64,000 bases of DNA from Mycolicibacterium aichiense (GCF_010726245.1 NZ_AP022561.1:4464001-4528000); one strand, 5' to 3'; shown: positions 1-11,310, counted from the stretch's first letter. Notes: a model not told the origin generated them from the sequence alone. A program made the numbers and translations.

Positions 1-845
1 GCGGCAAACATCCGCTCTACCAAGTGTTTTCCATCATGGTGGCAACATTCCTCGGCGCGATGGGACTCCCCCATGTGCTGGTCCGCTTCTATACCAACCC
101 CGACGGACGCGCCGCACGCCGCACCGCTCTGAGCGTGATCGCCCTACTGTCGTTGTTCTATCTGTTCCCGGTGCTGCTCGGAGTGTTCGCCCGGCTGTAC
201 GTGCCCCAGCTACTGATCACCGGCAAGGCCGATGCGTCGGTGCTGCTGCTGCCGTCGGCAACCATCGCCGGGCTACCCGGGGAACTGCTCGGCGCGCTGG
301 TCGCGGCCGGCGCGATCGCGGCCTTCCTGGCGACCTCGTCCGGTCTGCTGGTCAGCATCGCCGGCGCGCTGTCCACCGATGTGCTGCGCGGGCGGGTCCG
401 CGACTTCCGGATCGTGGCGCTGATAGCCGGCCTCATCCCGATCCCGCTCTCGCTCGTCGCGCCGGTTCTGGAACTGTCGCGCGGTGTCGGTCTGGCGTTC
501 GCCGTCGCGGCGTCCACACTGTGCCCGCTGCTGGTTCTCGGTATCTGGTGGCGCGGGCTGACCGCGACCGGGGCGATCGCCGGGCTGGTGGTCGGCGCAC
601 TGGCATCGGGTCTGGCCATTCTCATCTCGATCACCGGCTGGGTCGACGACGACGTGCTCGGCGGCTGGCTGACAACGCTGATCGGCTACCCCGCCGCCAT
701 CACCGTTCCGCTGGCGTTCGCGACGATGGTGCTCGTCAGCCGCGTCACCCGGAGCGACGTGCCCCCCGATGTGGCGCGCATCTTCGCGCGCATGCATGTA
801 CCGGAGCGGCTCGGCATGGGGCTGGAACGAGTCCCCCGCGGCTGA
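1..845 (+). CDS. Sodium:solute symporter family protein, 5' end outside window
   Basis: The open frame runs from base 3 without a start, so only the last 280 residues are visible. It has five or six hydrophobic segments and the stretch MGLPHVLVRFYT, which matches the second symporter downstream (GLPHVLMRFYT) and is typical of the SSS family that couples Na+ uptake to small carboxylates or other solutes. The internal ATG at 24 lies inside this conserved region and is not a plausible start. The two symporter genes are adjacent in the same direction, separated by a 129-base promoter-like gap and the DUF485 gene, so they look like paralogues. The substrate cannot be read from the sequence. Confidence 0.85.
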   Translation, partial: GKHPLYQVFSIMVATFLGAMGLPHVLVRFYTNPDGRAARRTALSVIALLSLFYLFPVLLGVFARLYVPQLLITGKADASVLLLPSATIAGLPGELLGALVAAGAIAAFLATSSGLLVSIAGALSTDVLRGRVRDFRIVALIAGLIPIPLSLVAPVLELSRGVGLAFAVAASTLCPLLVLGIWWRGLTATGAIAGLVVGALASGLAILISITGWVDDDVLGGWLTTLIGYPAAITVPLAFATMVLVSRVTRSDVPPDVARIFARMHVPERLGMGLERVPRG

Positions 846-927
846 GCGGACCGTTCAGCGCCGAGCGCCAACCGTTCAACGCATCGTCCGCGCGCGCTCT
901 AGGACTGTGATGCACCTCTCAATAGCC

Positions 928-950
928 TGTGAACACGACCGGAGTTCACA
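928..950. promoter_or_regulatory. Inverted repeat upstream of symporter operon
   Basis: TGTGAAC and GTTCACA form perfect 7-base arms around a 9-base spacer, 25 bases before the GTG start of the DUF485 gene. The outer TGTGA/TCACA halves recall CRP/GlxR sites, but the gap between them is 13 rather than 6 bases, so a CRP call is not justified. A regulator site for the acetate/monocarboxylate uptake operon is plausible from position alone. Confidence 0.35.
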
Positions 951-974
951 CCTTTTCGAGCTGAGGAGCACGCG

Positions 975-1325
975 GTGTCCACAACCGACCTGCCGCCACG
1001 GGAGACCCATCCCAGCGGGGCCCAATACCTGGCCATGCAGGCCAGCCCGGAGTTCCAGGAGCTGCGCCGCACACTGCGCCGCTTCGTGTTTCCCACCACG
1101 GCGTTCTTCCTGATCTGGTACGCCACCTATGTGCTGCTGGGCGCCTTCGCCCACGACTTCATGGCCGTCAAGGTGTGGGGCAACATCAACGTCGGACTGC
1201 TCATCGGTCTGGGCCAGTTCGTGACGACATTCCTCATCACGGGCTTGTATGTGCGGTTCGCCAATCGGGAGCTCGACCCGCGCGCCGAGGCCATCCGCAC
1301 CGAGATGGAAGGCGCGGCCAAGTGA
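975..1325 (+). CDS. DUF485 family membrane protein, symporter partner
   Basis: This 116-residue protein starts at a GTG with a purine-rich stretch (gaggag, about 962-968) just upstream. Residues about 35-60 and 72-95 are two membrane segments with the family pattern FVFPTTAFFLIWYATYVLL and the conserved GQFV. DUF485 (YjcH in E. coli, MctB in Corynebacterium) is almost always encoded directly before an SSS acetate or monocarboxylate symporter, as here. Its stop overlaps the symporter start (GTGA), which implies translational coupling. It is thought to assist the transporter, but its biochemical role is not established. Confidence 0.9.
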   Translation: MSTTDLPPRETHPSGAQYLAMQASPEFQELRRTLRRFVFPTTAFFLIWYATYVLLGAFAHDFMAVKVWGNINVGLLIGLGQFVTTFLITGLYVRFANRELDPRAEAIRTEMEGAAK

Positions 1326-2956
1326 GCACCACCGTCTTGGCCGAGGCAGCCCGAATCGGCAATCCGGTCGTCAACATCAGCATCTTCGTGGCCTTCGTGC
1401 TCATCACGTTGTTCATCGTGATCCGCGCCGGTCGCACCAACACCAACGCCACCGAGTTCTTCACCGGTGGCCGGGCGTTCTCCGGACCGCAGAACGGCAT
1501 CGCCATCGCCGGCGACTATCTTTCTGCGGCAAGCTTTCTCGGCATCGCGGGCGCTATCGCGGTGTATGGCTATGACGGCTTCCTCTATTCGATCGGCTTC
1601 CTGGTCGCGTGGCTGGTCGCCCTGCTGCTGGTCGCTGAATTGCTGCGCAACACAGGCAAATTCACAATGGCCGACGTGCTGAGCTTCCGGCTCAAGCAGC
1701 GGCCGGTGCGGGTGGCCGCGGCCACCTCGACGCTGACGGTGTCGCTGTTCTATCTGCTGGCCCAGATGGCCGGCGCCGGTGGCCTGGTCGCGCTGTTGCT
1801 CGACGTCCACGGCCGCACCGCCCAGTCCTTCGTGATCGCGGTGGTCGGTGTGCTGATGATCGTCTACGTGCTGGTCGGCGGCATGAAGGGCACCACGTGG
1901 GTGCAGATCATCAAGGCCGTCCTGCTGATCGCGGGTGCGGCAATCATGACGGCCATGGTGCTGGTCAAGTTCGGTCTGAACTTCTCCGACATCCTGGGTT
2001 CGGCGCAGCAGATGGTGCATGACGCCACCACCAAGGGCGTCGCCAGCCGCGACGTGCTGGCTCCCGGTGCCCAGTACGGCGCCAACACCACCTCGAAGAT
2101 CAACCTGCTGTCGCTGGGTCTGGCGCTGGTGCTCGGCACTGCGGGCCTGCCGCACGTGCTGATGCGCTTCTACACGGTGCCGACCGCGAAAGAGGCTCGG
2201 CGGTCGGTGGTGTGGGCGATCGGCCTGATCGGTGCGTTCTATCTGTTCACCCTGGCGCTGGGCTACGGCGCGGCGGCGATGGTGGGGCCGGACAAGATCC
2301 TGGCCGCCCCGGGCGGGCAGAACTCGGCCGCCCCGTTGTTGGCCTTCGAGCTCGGCGGGGTGATTTTGCTCGGCGTCATCTCCGCGGTCGCATTCGCCAC
2401 CATCTTGGCCGTGGTCGCCGGTCTGACCATCACTGCGTCGGCCTCGTTCGCCCACGACGTCTACGCCAGCGTTCTCAAGAGTCACAAGGTGACCGAGGAG
2501 GAGCAGGTCAAGGTCTCTCGCATCACCGCGGTGGTACTCGGTGTCGCCGCGATCGGGCTCGGCATCCTGGCCAACGGCCAGAACGTCGCGTTCCTGGTGG
2601 CGCTTGCCTTCGCGGTGGCGGCCTCGGCCAACCTGCCGACGATCGTGTACTCCCTGTACTGGAAGCGGTTCAACACCCGCGGCGCCCTGTGGAGCATGTA
2701 CGGCGGATTGATCAGCTGCCTGGTGCTGATCGTCTTCTCGCCGGCCGTCTCGGGCAACAAGACCGCGATGATCCCCGGTGCGAACTTCGACTGGTTCCCG
2801 CTGGCCAACCCCGGCATCGTGTCGATTCCGCTGGCGTTCGTCCTCGGTGTCGTCGGAACGCTGACGTCGAAGGACGCCGGCGATCCGGAGATCAACGCGG
2901 AGATGGAAGTCCGGTCGCTGACCGGGGTGGGCGCGGAGAAGGCCACGCACCACTAG
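1322..2956 (+). CDS. actP: Cation/acetate (monocarboxylate) symporter, SSS family
   Basis: A 544-residue protein with about 13 hydrophobic helices. It starts at GTG 1322, overlapping the DUF485 stop by four bases; an upstream in-frame extension would lie inside DUF485 and is rejected. The N-terminal TGGRAFSGPQNGIAIAGDYL segment is the hallmark Na+-binding helix region of ActP/MctC proteins, followed by SAASFLG and GLPHVLMRFYT. Coupling to DUF485 supports import of acetate, propionate or pyruvate rather than proline or pantothenate. Specific substrate is inferred from the family. The C-terminal tail after the last helix is short and charged. Confidence 0.85.
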   Translation: MSTTVLAEAARIGNPVVNISIFVAFVLITLFIVIRAGRTNTNATEFFTGGRAFSGPQNGIAIAGDYLSAASFLGIAGAIAVYGYDGFLYSIGFLVAWLVALLLVAELLRNTGKFTMADVLSFRLKQRPVRVAAATSTLTVSLFYLLAQMAGAGGLVALLLDVHGRTAQSFVIAVVGVLMIVYVLVGGMKGTTWVQIIKAVLLIAGAAIMTAMVLVKFGLNFSDILGSAQQMVHDATTKGVASRDVLAPGAQYGANTTSKINLLSLGLALVLGTAGLPHVLMRFYTVPTAKEARRSVVWAIGLIGAFYLFTLALGYGAAAMVGPDKILAAPGGQNSAAPLLAFELGGVILLGVISAVAFATILAVVAGLTITASASFAHDVYASVLKSHKVTEEEQVKVSRITAVVLGVAAIGLGILANGQNVAFLVALAFAVAASANLPTIVYSLYWKRFNTRGALWSMYGGLISCLVLIVFSPAVSGNKTAMIPGANFDWFPLANPGIVSIPLAFVLGVVGTLTSKDAGDPEINAEMEVRSLTGVGAEKATHH

Positions 2957-2959
2957 CGC

Positions 2960-3017
2960 CGAGCAGACACAAACTCGGGCTTCGGACGACCGATCCGCCC
3001 GAGTTTGTGTCTGCTCG
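2960..3017. terminator. Perfect 21-bp inverted repeat, bidirectional-looking terminator
   Basis: Arms 2960-2980 and 2997-3017 pair perfectly over 21 bases around a 16-base loop, directly after the symporter stop. There is no T-run. Mycobacterial genomes carry a recurrent terminator-like hairpin with the same kind of gagcagacacaaa arm (the TRIT class), so a termination role for the symporter operon is likely. The next gene starts 38 bases after the right arm. Confidence 0.7.
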
Positions 3018-3055
3018 CCAGGAATGTGCACAGCGCGCTCGCGTTGACTATTCGC

Positions 3056-4258
3056 ATGGCATCCACCCGCACATCGTTCGCCTTCGCCCTGTTGGCCTAC
3101 GCGTTCGCCGCGGTCATGGTGGGCACCACGCTGCCGACTCCGCTGTACGCGCTCTACTCCGATCAGATGCACTTCGCAGTCCTGACGACGACGGTCATCT
3201 ACGCCACCTACGCCGGCGGGGTGTTGTTCGCGCTGCTGGTGTTCGGCGGCTGGTCCGACGCCATCGGCCGACGGCCGGTGCTGCTGGCCGGTGTCGGTGC
3301 AGCGCTGGCCAGTGCGGTGATGTTCCTGTTCGCGGACTCGGTGCCCGAGCTTCTGGTGGGCCGGGTGCTCTCCGGGTTGTCGGCGGGTGTCTTCACCGGC
3401 ACCGCCACCGCGGCGGTCATCGAAGCCGCGCCGCCCAGCTGGCGGACCCGCGCGGCGGCGGTGGCGACGATCGCCAACATCGGCGGCCTCGGCACGGGAC
3501 CCATCCTGGCCGGCATCCTGGCGCAGTACGCGCCGAGCCCGCTGAAGCTCACCTACCTCGTCCACATCGGGTTGATGGTGCTGGCCGCTGTCGCGATCCT
3601 GTCGGTGCCCGAGACGTCGAGCCGCACCGGAAAGCTCGGCCTGCAACGGCTTTCGGTGCCGCCCGAGGTGCGGTCGGTGTTCATCACCGCCGCGCTGGCC
3701 GCCTTCGCCGGTTTTGCCGTCACGGGGTTGTTCACCTCGGTGGCGCCGTCGCTGCTGACCAACGTCATCGGGATCGGCAATCATGCGCTGGCCGGCTTGA
3801 TGGCCGGCTCGATCTTCGGCGCCTCGGCGATCGCGCAGATCGCCGGAACTCGTATCGAACCGCAGCGTGCGGTTGCACTGGGCTGCGCCATCCTGGCAGT
3901 CGGCATGGGCATTCTGGTTGTCGCCCTGCACTATTCGTCACTGCCCGGCCTGATCGCCGCGGCCGTGGTGGCCGGCGCCGGCCAAGGCATCAGCTTCAGC
4001 CGCGGCTTGGCGGCGGTCGCCGAACGCACTCCGGCGGAGCGGCGGGCCGAGGTCAGCTCCACCTACTTCGTGGTGGCCTACATCGCGATTTCGATCCCGG
4101 TGATCGGAGAGGGTTTCGCCGCACAGGCGTGGGGGCTGCGCACCGGCGGCACCGTGTTCGCGGTCGCGGTCGGGGTGCTCGCCCTGGTCTGTCTCGCAGC
4201 CATCCTCTGGCAGGAATCACGCCCGGCGGCAGAGCTTTCCGAGCATGCCGCCGGCTAG
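3056..4258 (+). CDS. MFS transporter
   Basis: A 400-residue, 12-helix major facilitator protein. The ATG at 3056 begins MASTRTSFAF and is preferred over a TTG at 3005 that sits inside the terminator arm. The loop between helices 2 and 3 carries the family motif (GGWSDAIGRRPVLL, about residues 65-78), and helix 5 has GGLGTGPILAG, an antiporter-type motif C, which suggests drug/proton export. The second half starts near residue 200. The substrate is unknown. It overlaps the 3' end of the opposing DUF5302 gene by four bases. Confidence 0.85.
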   Translation: MASTRTSFAFALLAYAFAAVMVGTTLPTPLYALYSDQMHFAVLTTTVIYATYAGGVLFALLVFGGWSDAIGRRPVLLAGVGAALASAVMFLFADSVPELLVGRVLSGLSAGVFTGTATAAVIEAAPPSWRTRAAAVATIANIGGLGTGPILAGILAQYAPSPLKLTYLVHIGLMVLAAVAILSVPETSSRTGKLGLQRLSVPPEVRSVFITAALAAFAGFAVTGLFTSVAPSLLTNVIGIGNHALAGLMAGSIFGASAIAQIAGTRIEPQRAVALGCAILAVGMGILVVALHYSSLPGLIAAAVVAGAGQGISFSRGLAAVAERTPAERRAEVSSTYFVVAYIAISIPVIGEGFAAQAWGLRTGGTVFAVAVGVLALVCLAAILWQESRPAAELSEHAAG

Positions 4259-4431
4259 CCGCTCTTACGGCGGAATTCCCGCCGGTTCTCCACCGGGCCG
4301 TGCGAGCGGGGCTGCTTGGGGCCGCTGTCCGTGTGCGCTGATCCGCCCGCCGACTTCGCCTTCTTACGCTCCAGCGCCTCACGGAACTTGCGCTTGTTGT
4401 CGTCCTGCGGTTCGGACTCTGATTCGGCCAT
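4255..4431 (-). CDS. Small DUF5302-like charged protein
   Basis: A 58-residue protein, M-A-E-S-E-S-E-P-Q-D-D-N-K-R-K-F-R-E at its start, followed by a basic helix (ALERKKAKSAG) and a basic tail. It has no membrane segment. This pattern matches the short actinobacterial DUF5302 family of unknown function. Third codon positions are strongly G/C, which supports coding. It converges on the MFS gene, overlapping its stop by four bases. Confidence 0.7.
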   Translation of the reverse strand: MAESESEPQDDNKRKFREALERKKAKSAGGSAHTDSGPKQPRSHGPVENRREFRRKSG

Positions 4432-4452
4432 GCGGTCAGACTAACCCGTTGG

Positions 4453-4905
<453 letters not shown>

Positions 4906-4927
4906 CTACGTCGCTAGCATCGAGAAC

Positions 4928-5449
4928 ATGACCCGCTACGCGGCTTTCCTGCGCGGTGTGAACGTGAGCGGAACGACGATGAAGATGGCCGACGTCGCCG
5001 CCGCCTTCACCGACACCGGCTTCAAGAACGTCAAGACCATCCTCGCCAGCGGCAACGTGTTGCTCGACAGCGGTGCCGCCGCCAAGACGGTGCGTACGAA
5101 AGCCGAAGCGGCACTTCGGGATGCGTTCGGATATGAAGCCTGGGTGCTGGTCTACGACCTCGAGACGCTGCGCGCCATCGCCGACGGCTATCCATTCGAA
5201 CCCGAGGTCGAGGGCTATCACTCGTACGTGACGTTCGTCAGCGATCCGGCCATCCTCGACGAGCTGGCCGATCTGGCCGGCGAGGCCGGACCCGACGAGA
5301 AGATCGAACGCGGTGACGGTGTCCTCTACTGGCAGGTCCCCAAGTCCTCGACGCTGGACTCGGCCGTCGGTAAGACGATGGGTAAGAAGCGCTACAAATC
5401 GTCGACCACCACGCGCAACTTGCGCACTCTGGCGAAGGTATTGACATGA
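4928..5449 (+). CDS. DUF1697 domain protein
   Basis: 173 residues, beginning MTRYAAFLRGVNVSGTTMKM, the characteristic DUF1697 opening (FLRGVNVgG), followed by the ILASGNVLLDSG strand at about 37-48. The domain is a two-fold ferredoxin-like alpha/beta protein common in bacteria, with no established biochemical role. The C-terminal SSTTTRNLRTLAKVL motif is also family-typical. The stop overlaps the next ATG (ATGA), so it is probably co-translated with the methyltransferase. Confidence 0.85.
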   Translation: MTRYAAFLRGVNVSGTTMKMADVAAAFTDTGFKNVKTILASGNVLLDSGAAAKTVRTKAEAALRDAFGYEAWVLVYDLETLRAIADGYPFEPEVEGYHSYVTFVSDPAILDELADLAGEAGPDEKIERGDGVLYWQVPKSSTLDSAVGKTMGKKRYKSSTTTRNLRTLAKVLT

Positions 5450-6273
5450 CAACGGAAAAGATCGACGCCAGTCAGCTCGGCGGTGTCTCCGAAACCGCGC
5501 TGCTGACGCTCAACGGACGCGCCTACCAGGCGAGTCTGCCGGGCGCGATCCTGCGCGACCCGATGGCGATCAAGGTCGTCGACTCCATCGACTTCGACTT
5601 CGACAAGTTCGGCCGTAAGGGCCAGGAAATGGCGCTGCGCTCACTGGCGGTCGACTCCTGCGCGGTGAACTATCTGCGCACGCACCCGCAGGCCACCGTC
5701 GTCGCGCTGGCCGAAGGCTTCCAGACCAGCTTCTGGCGGTTGAGCGACGCCATAGCGGATCCCCAGTTCCACTGGGTGTCGGTGGACCTGCCGCCGGTGA
5801 TCGAGCTGCGCGAGCGTCTGCTGCCGTCGTCGCCGCGAATCACCGCGCTGGCGCAGTCCGCGCTGGACTACAGCTGGATGGACCGGGTGGAAACGGCGAA
5901 CGGCGTGTTCATCACCGCTGAAGGCCTGCTGATGTACCTGCAGCCGAACGAGGCGATGGACCTTATTGCCCAGTGCGCCAAGCGTTTTCCCGGCGGCCAG
6001 ATGTTCTTCGACGTGCCGCCGGTGTTCGTCAAGAAGCTTGCCCCGAAGGGTATGAAGTCCTCGAAGCACTACCGCGTCCCACCGATGCCGTTCAGCCTCA
6101 CCACCGTGCAGCTGGCCGACCTGGTCAACACGGTGCCGGGGATCACCGCGGTCCACGACATCCCGATGCCGAAAGGCCGCGGCTTCTTCTTCGACAAGGT
6201 GTGGCCGGCAATCTGGAACTTCGGCCCGACGAAGCGCTTCCGCGGTTCCTACACGCTGCTGGAATTCGGCTGA
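5446..6273 (+). CDS. SAM-dependent methyltransferase, leucine carboxyl methyltransferase-like
   Basis: 275 residues of the PPM1/LCM (class I) methyltransferase fold. The SAM-binding region includes VVALAEGFQTSFWRL (about 85-99; the usual GxGxDT loop is degenerate) and WVSVDLPPVIELRE (about 107-120), with ITAEGLLMYL (about 153-162) as the motif common to O-methyltransferases of this class. The position next to DUF1697 and the Rv1155 homologue fits the Rv1153c (omt) neighbourhood. The substrate is unknown; related enzymes act on polyketide or small hydroxyl compounds. The GEGLDT-type loop being replaced by AEGFQT may alter SAM affinity. Confidence 0.8.
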   Translation: MTTEKIDASQLGGVSETALLTLNGRAYQASLPGAILRDPMAIKVVDSIDFDFDKFGRKGQEMALRSLAVDSCAVNYLRTHPQATVVALAEGFQTSFWRLSDAIADPQFHWVSVDLPPVIELRERLLPSSPRITALAQSALDYSWMDRVETANGVFITAEGLLMYLQPNEAMDLIAQCAKRFPGGQMFFDVPPVFVKKLAPKGMKSSKHYRVPPMPFSLTTVQLADLVNTVPGITAVHDIPMPKGRGFFFDKVWPAIWNFGPTKRFRGSYTLLEFG

Positions 6274-6277
6274 CGGC

Positions 6278-6643
6278 TCAGCCGAACGCCTTGTCCAGAT
6301 ATTGCAGCGCCTCCTGCTTGCCCAGTCCCAGCGCACGCGCGGCTTCGACGTAGGCATTGGCCGCCGCGGCCATCGCGGCGTCGGCGGGATCGGCGCGGGC
6401 CACAAAAGTTCCGAAGCGGCCACGGGTTTCGACGATGCCCGCGGTTTCCAGTTCCCGGTAGGCCCGCGCGACGGTGTTGACGGCCAGATTCAGCTGACCG
6501 GCCAGTTCGCGCACCGTCGGCAGCCTGGTGCCGGGCGAAAGGCGCCCGTCCCGGATCCCCTCGATGAGCTGTGTTCTGAGCTGATCAAACAGCGGACGCG
6601 TGGCCTGACCGTCGACGCGTAACCAGACCCCCAAATCCGACAC
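6278..6643 (-). CDS. GntR-family transcriptional regulator, YtrA type
   Basis: 121 residues: an N-terminal winged helix (about 14-80, with [21 protein letters not shown] as the recognition helix region and the wing [10 protein letters not shown]) followed by only a short two-helix tail. That short effector part is typical of the YtrA subfamily, which commonly autoregulates and controls transporters or neighbouring operons. It is divergent from the sirtuin gene with a 37-base gap, so it could regulate that promoter; this is inference from position, and Rv1152/Rv1151c show the same pairing. Confidence 0.85.
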   Translation of the reverse strand: MSDLGVWLRVDGQATRPLFDQLRTQLIEGIRDGRLSPGTRLPTVRELAGQLNLAVNTVARAYRELETAGIVETRGRFGTFVARADPADAAMAAAANAYVEAARALGLGKQEALQYLDKAFG

Positions 6644-6680
6644 ATGCTAAGTATCGCCCAGACCGGCTATTTTGGGGGAT

Positions 6681-7397
6681 GTGCGTATCGCGGTACTGAG
6701 CGGGGCGGGGATCTCCGCCGAGAGCGGCGTGCCGACGTTCCGCGACGACAAGACCGGTTTGTGGGCGAAATACGACCCCTACGAATTGTCGAGCACAGAC
6801 GGGTGGCAGAACCACCCCGAACGGGTGTGGGCCTGGTATCTGTGGCGGCATCACCTCGTGCAGCAGGTCGAGCCGAACGACGGGCACCGCGCGGTGGCGG
6901 CCTGGCGGGACTACGCCGAGGTTTCGGTGATCACCCAAAATGTCGACAATCTGCACGAACGGGCGGGCAGCAACCCGGTCCACCACCTGCACGGCAGCCT
7001 GTTCGAGTTCTGGTGCGACACCTGCGGTTCGCGCTACCACGGTCAACTGCCGGACATGCCGGAGCCTGAGCTGGAGAAGATGCCGCCGCAGTGCGAATGC
7101 GGCGGACTGGTCCGTCCCGGGATCGTCTGGTTCGGCGAACAGCTGCCCGACGAGCCGTGGCAGGCCGCCGTCGAAGCGGTGGCGACCTCCGACGTCCTGG
7201 TGGTGGTGGGCACATCCGGGATCGTCTATCCGGCGGCCGGCCTTCCGGATGTGGCGTTGGCCCGCGGAGCCGTCGTCGTGGAAGTCAATCCCGAGCCGAC
7301 TCCGCTGTCGGCGAATGCGACGCTCACCATCCGCGAGTCGGCCAGCACCGCGCTGCCGACCCTGCTGCAGCAGTTGCCCGAACTGTTGACGAACTAG
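6681..7397 (+). CDS. cobB: NAD+-dependent protein deacylase, sirtuin (Sir2/CobB)
   Basis: 238 residues from GTG 6681, which gives the usual [16 protein letters not shown] start; the in-frame TTG at 6672 adds three unsupported residues. Motifs in order are [14 protein letters not shown] (8-21), [12 protein letters not shown] (NAD binding), the catalytic histidine in [10 protein letters not shown], four zinc-binding cysteines (CDTC and CECG), GIVWFGE, and GTSGIVYPA. It removes acyl groups from lysines, consuming NAD+; acyl-CoA synthetases are classical targets, which fits the fatty-acid genes that follow. The tail overlaps the opposing methyltransferase gene by four bases. Confidence 0.92.
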   Translation: MRIAVLSGAGISAESGVPTFRDDKTGLWAKYDPYELSSTDGWQNHPERVWAWYLWRHHLVQQVEPNDGHRAVAAWRDYAEVSVITQNVDNLHERAGSNPVHHLHGSLFEFWCDTCGSRYHGQLPDMPEPELEKMPPQCECGGLVRPGIVWFGEQLPDEPWQAAVEAVATSDVLVVVGTSGIVYPAAGLPDVALARGAVVVEVNPEPTPLSANATLTIRESASTALPTLLQQLPELLTN

Positions 7398-8026
7398 TTC
7401 TTCGTCGCCCGGCCCAGTGCGACCTCGTGTACCGGCAGTGGCACCCATGCCGGGAACTGCGCCTCGCGGCGCGCGGTCGCGATGACGAACCCGGCCCCGG
7501 AGATCGCGCGCTCGGTGTCGCGGTGCGTGTGGCAGTTGCCTGCGAACCGCGGCCAGATCGTGGCGTCGGCCACCCGCTGCACTTGACCGCGCCATCCGCC
7601 TTCGGCGATGTGCTCGAAGTAGCGCAGCTCGCCGCCCGGCTTCAGCACGGACTTGAGCTGCCGCAGCACCCCGTCGGGGTCGGCGACCGAGCACAGCACC
7701 AGTGAGCACACCACCGCATCGAACGGTTCGGTCGCGGGCATGGTCTCGACGGTCGACTCGATCACGGTGACCGGAATGCGGGCCGCCGCGGCGGCGCGTT
7801 CGGCCAACGGTGCGAGGCGGGTCTCCGGCTCGAGGGCGACCACCTCGGTCACCGTGTCGGGATAGAACTCGAAGTTGGTTCCGGTGCCCGCCCCGACCTC
7901 GAGGACACGCCCATGCAGCCCGGCGAGATTCTCGCGGCGGAGCCTGCGCATGGCCTCGGACTCATGAGCGGACAACATCGTCCAGAAGCGGGCGAAGAAC
8001 GGGTTGTCCACGGTCTGCTGTGACAT
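7394..8026 (-). CDS. Class I SAM-dependent methyltransferase (Rv1147-like)
   Basis: 210 residues from ATG 8026, preceded by GGAGG eleven bases upstream; a GTG at 8056 would place that site inside the gene. The Rossmann SAM motif is [15 protein letters not shown] (about 32-46), with the acidic VVALEPE strand after it and [12 protein letters not shown] at motif II. The pattern resembles phosphatidylethanolamine N-methyltransferase-like and Mtb Rv1147 proteins. No membrane helix is seen. The substrate is not determinable. It converges on the sirtuin gene. Confidence 0.8.
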   Translation of the reverse strand: MSQQTVDNPFFARFWTMLSAHESEAMRRLRRENLAGLHGRVLEVGAGTGTNFEFYPDTVTEVVALEPETRLAPLAERAAAAARIPVTVIESTVETMPATEPFDAVVCSLVLCSVADPDGVLRQLKSVLKPGGELRYFEHIAEGGWRGQVQRVADATIWPRFAGNCHTHRDTERAISGAGFVIATARREAQFPAWVPLPVHEVALGRATKN

Positions 8027-8175
8027 ATCTGTGATGTCCTCCCTGCTCAGAGCCACCCTAGCCGCAGGCGGTTTTTGGCCGCAGCCGTGACCAACCTGAC
8101 TTTTGAGTAAGGCACGACCTGACTCGCGAGTAACAATTGCCAGGAAACTCCGAATCCTGGCTCAAAGATTCCTTA

Positions 8176-8331
8176 ATGCCGACTCATAGAGTCCTGGGTA
8201 TGTGGATCGACGACACCAGTGCCGATGTCATCAAGATCGATTTCGACGCGCTGTATCACGGAGACTTTCTCGTGGAGGGTGACACCTCCGAGCAGTTCGA
8301 GGACAAGCCGCCGCTCGCCAACGCGAGCTAG
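8176..8331 (+). CDS. Small acidic hypothetical protein
   Basis: A 51-residue acidic frame containing MWIDDTSADVIKIDFDALYH and ending PPLANAS. Third codon positions are overwhelmingly G or C and a strong intrinsic terminator follows 67 bases after the stop, both supporting a real short gene. ATG 8176 is used; ATG 8200 (starting at MWIDD) is equally possible and no clear ribosome site separates them. No family was recognised, and there is no signal peptide or membrane segment. Confidence 0.5.
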   Translation: MPTHRVLGMWIDDTSADVIKIDFDALYHGDFLVEGDTSEQFEDKPPLANAS

Positions 8332-8397
8332 CGCGCTGCGCCAAACGGCGCCCCACGGCTGATGCGGTGACGCGCCGTCCGGAGCTTTGATGTGGGC

Positions 8398-10171
<1,774 letters not shown>

Positions 10172-10204
10172 GAATGGTTTCCTTTCAGATACTCAGATAG
10201 CTCG

Positions 10205-10218
10205 ACCTACTGGTTGGT
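10205..10218. promoter_or_regulatory. Candidate operator, ACCTACTGGTTGGT
   Basis: An imperfect palindrome in the mcr-SDR gap. Read on the minus strand (ACCAACCAGTAGGT) it matches 11 of 14 bases of the element at 19487-19500 before the thiolase operon. Both sit upstream of acyl-CoA genes, as expected for a TetR-type lipid regulator. The regulator is unknown. Confidence 0.3.
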
Positions 10219-10224
10219 TGGGGA

Positions 10225-11310
10225 CTATACCCAGTCGCGCAGGACGGCCTCGTTGTCGGCTCCCGGTACGCCGGGTGCGGCCGGGGTGTCGAGCGCGGTC
10301 CGGGAGAACCGGGGGGCGGGAGCGGGGAACGTCGAGCCCGCCTCGGCGTAGAAGGTGTTGCGCTCGGTGTTGTGCGGTTCGGTGTCGACCTCGGCGAACG
10401 ACAGCACAGGCGTGCAGCAGGCGTCGCTGCCGGCGAACACCGTGGCCCAGTGGTCGCGGTCGTGCTTGCCGAAGGTGTCCGTGAGCACCGCGCGCAGTTC
10501 CGGCCAGCGGGTGATGTCGTTCTGGTCGGGCAGGTCGGCGTCGGTGAGCCCGAGCTTCTCGATCAGTTCGGCGTAGAACTGCGGTTCGATCGCGCCGACC
10601 GCGACGTACCGTCCGTCGGAGCACTCGTAGGTGTCGTAGTAGGGCGCACCGGTGTCGAGCATGTTGGTGCCGCGCTCGTCGCTCCACATGCCCATGTGGC
10701 GGAACGCCCACATCATCTGGGCCAGCACGCTGGAGCCGTCGACCATCGCGGCGTCGATGACCTGCCCCTTGCCGGAGCGCTCGCGCTCCCACAACGCGGA
10801 CAGGATGCCGACCAGCAGGAACATCGAGCCGCCGCCGAAGTCACCGGCCAGGTTCAGCGGCGGGACGGGACGTTCGTTGACCCGCCCGACGGCGTGCAGC
10901 AAGCCGTTGAGCGAGATGTAGTTGATGTCGTGGCCGGCCTGCTGACTGCGCGGCCCGTCCTGACCCCACCCGGTCATGCGGCCGTAGATCAGGCGCTCGT
11001 TGACCTTGGCGCAGTCCTCCGGTCCGAGCCCGAGGCGTTCGGTGACGCCGGGACGGAATCCCTCGATGAGGACGTCGGCCTTGGCGATCAGACCCAGGAC
11101 CATGTCGCGGTCGTTCGGGTCCTTGAGGTTGGCGCCGACCGAGCGACGATTGCGCAGCAGGTAGTCGTTGCTGGGGGTGCCGGTGCCCTTGCCGAGCCGG
11201 TCGATGCGGACGACGTCCGCGCCCAGGTCACCGAGGATCATCGCGGCATGCGGACCGGGTCCGATGCCTGCCAATTCGATGACTCGCAAACCGTGCAGTG
11301 GTCCGGCCAT
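10225..11310 (-). CDS. mcr: Alpha-methylacyl-CoA racemase, CaiB/BaiF family
   Basis: 361 residues, the normal length for Mcr. It opens [21 protein letters not shown], the CoA-binding N-terminus of class III CoA-transferase fold proteins. The catalytic residues described for M. tuberculosis MCR (His126, Asp156, Glu241) correspond, with an offset of one, to H127 in AGHDINY, D157 in NLAGDFGG and E242 in AIEPQFY. The enzyme epimerises (2R)- and (2S)-methylacyl-CoA so that branched lipids and cholesterol side chains can enter beta-oxidation. It is divergent from echA10 with a 97-base intergenic region, and the same pair is found as Rv1143/Rv1142c. Confidence 0.93.
   Translation of the reverse strand: MAGPLHGLRVIELAGIGPGPHAAMILGDLGADVVRIDRLGKGTGTPSNDYLLRNRRSVGANLKDPNDRDMVLGLIAKADVLIEGFRPGVTERLGLGPEDCAKVNERLIYGRMTGWGQDGPRSQQAGHDINYISLNGLLHAVGRVNERPVPPLNLAGDFGGGSMFLLVGILSALWERERSGKGQVIDAAMVDGSSVLAQMMWAFRHMGMWSDERGTNMLDTGAPYYDTYECSDGRYVAVGAIEPQFYAELIEKLGLTDADLPDQNDITRWPELRAVLTDTFGKHDRDHWATVFAGSDACCTPVLSFAEVDTEPHNTERNTFYAEAGSTFPAPAPRFSRTALDTPAAPGVPGADNEAVLRDWV

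Noticed and set aside
928..950. CRP/GlxR binding site
   Set aside because: The TGTGA and TCACA pentamers are separated by 13 bases, not the 6 required by the consensus.
1127..3931. Very long open frame on the minus strand across the symporter region (934 codons)
   Set aside because: It is antisense to three well-supported genes, rich in His/Arg/Gln as is normal for G+C-rich shadow frames, and has no recognisable domain.
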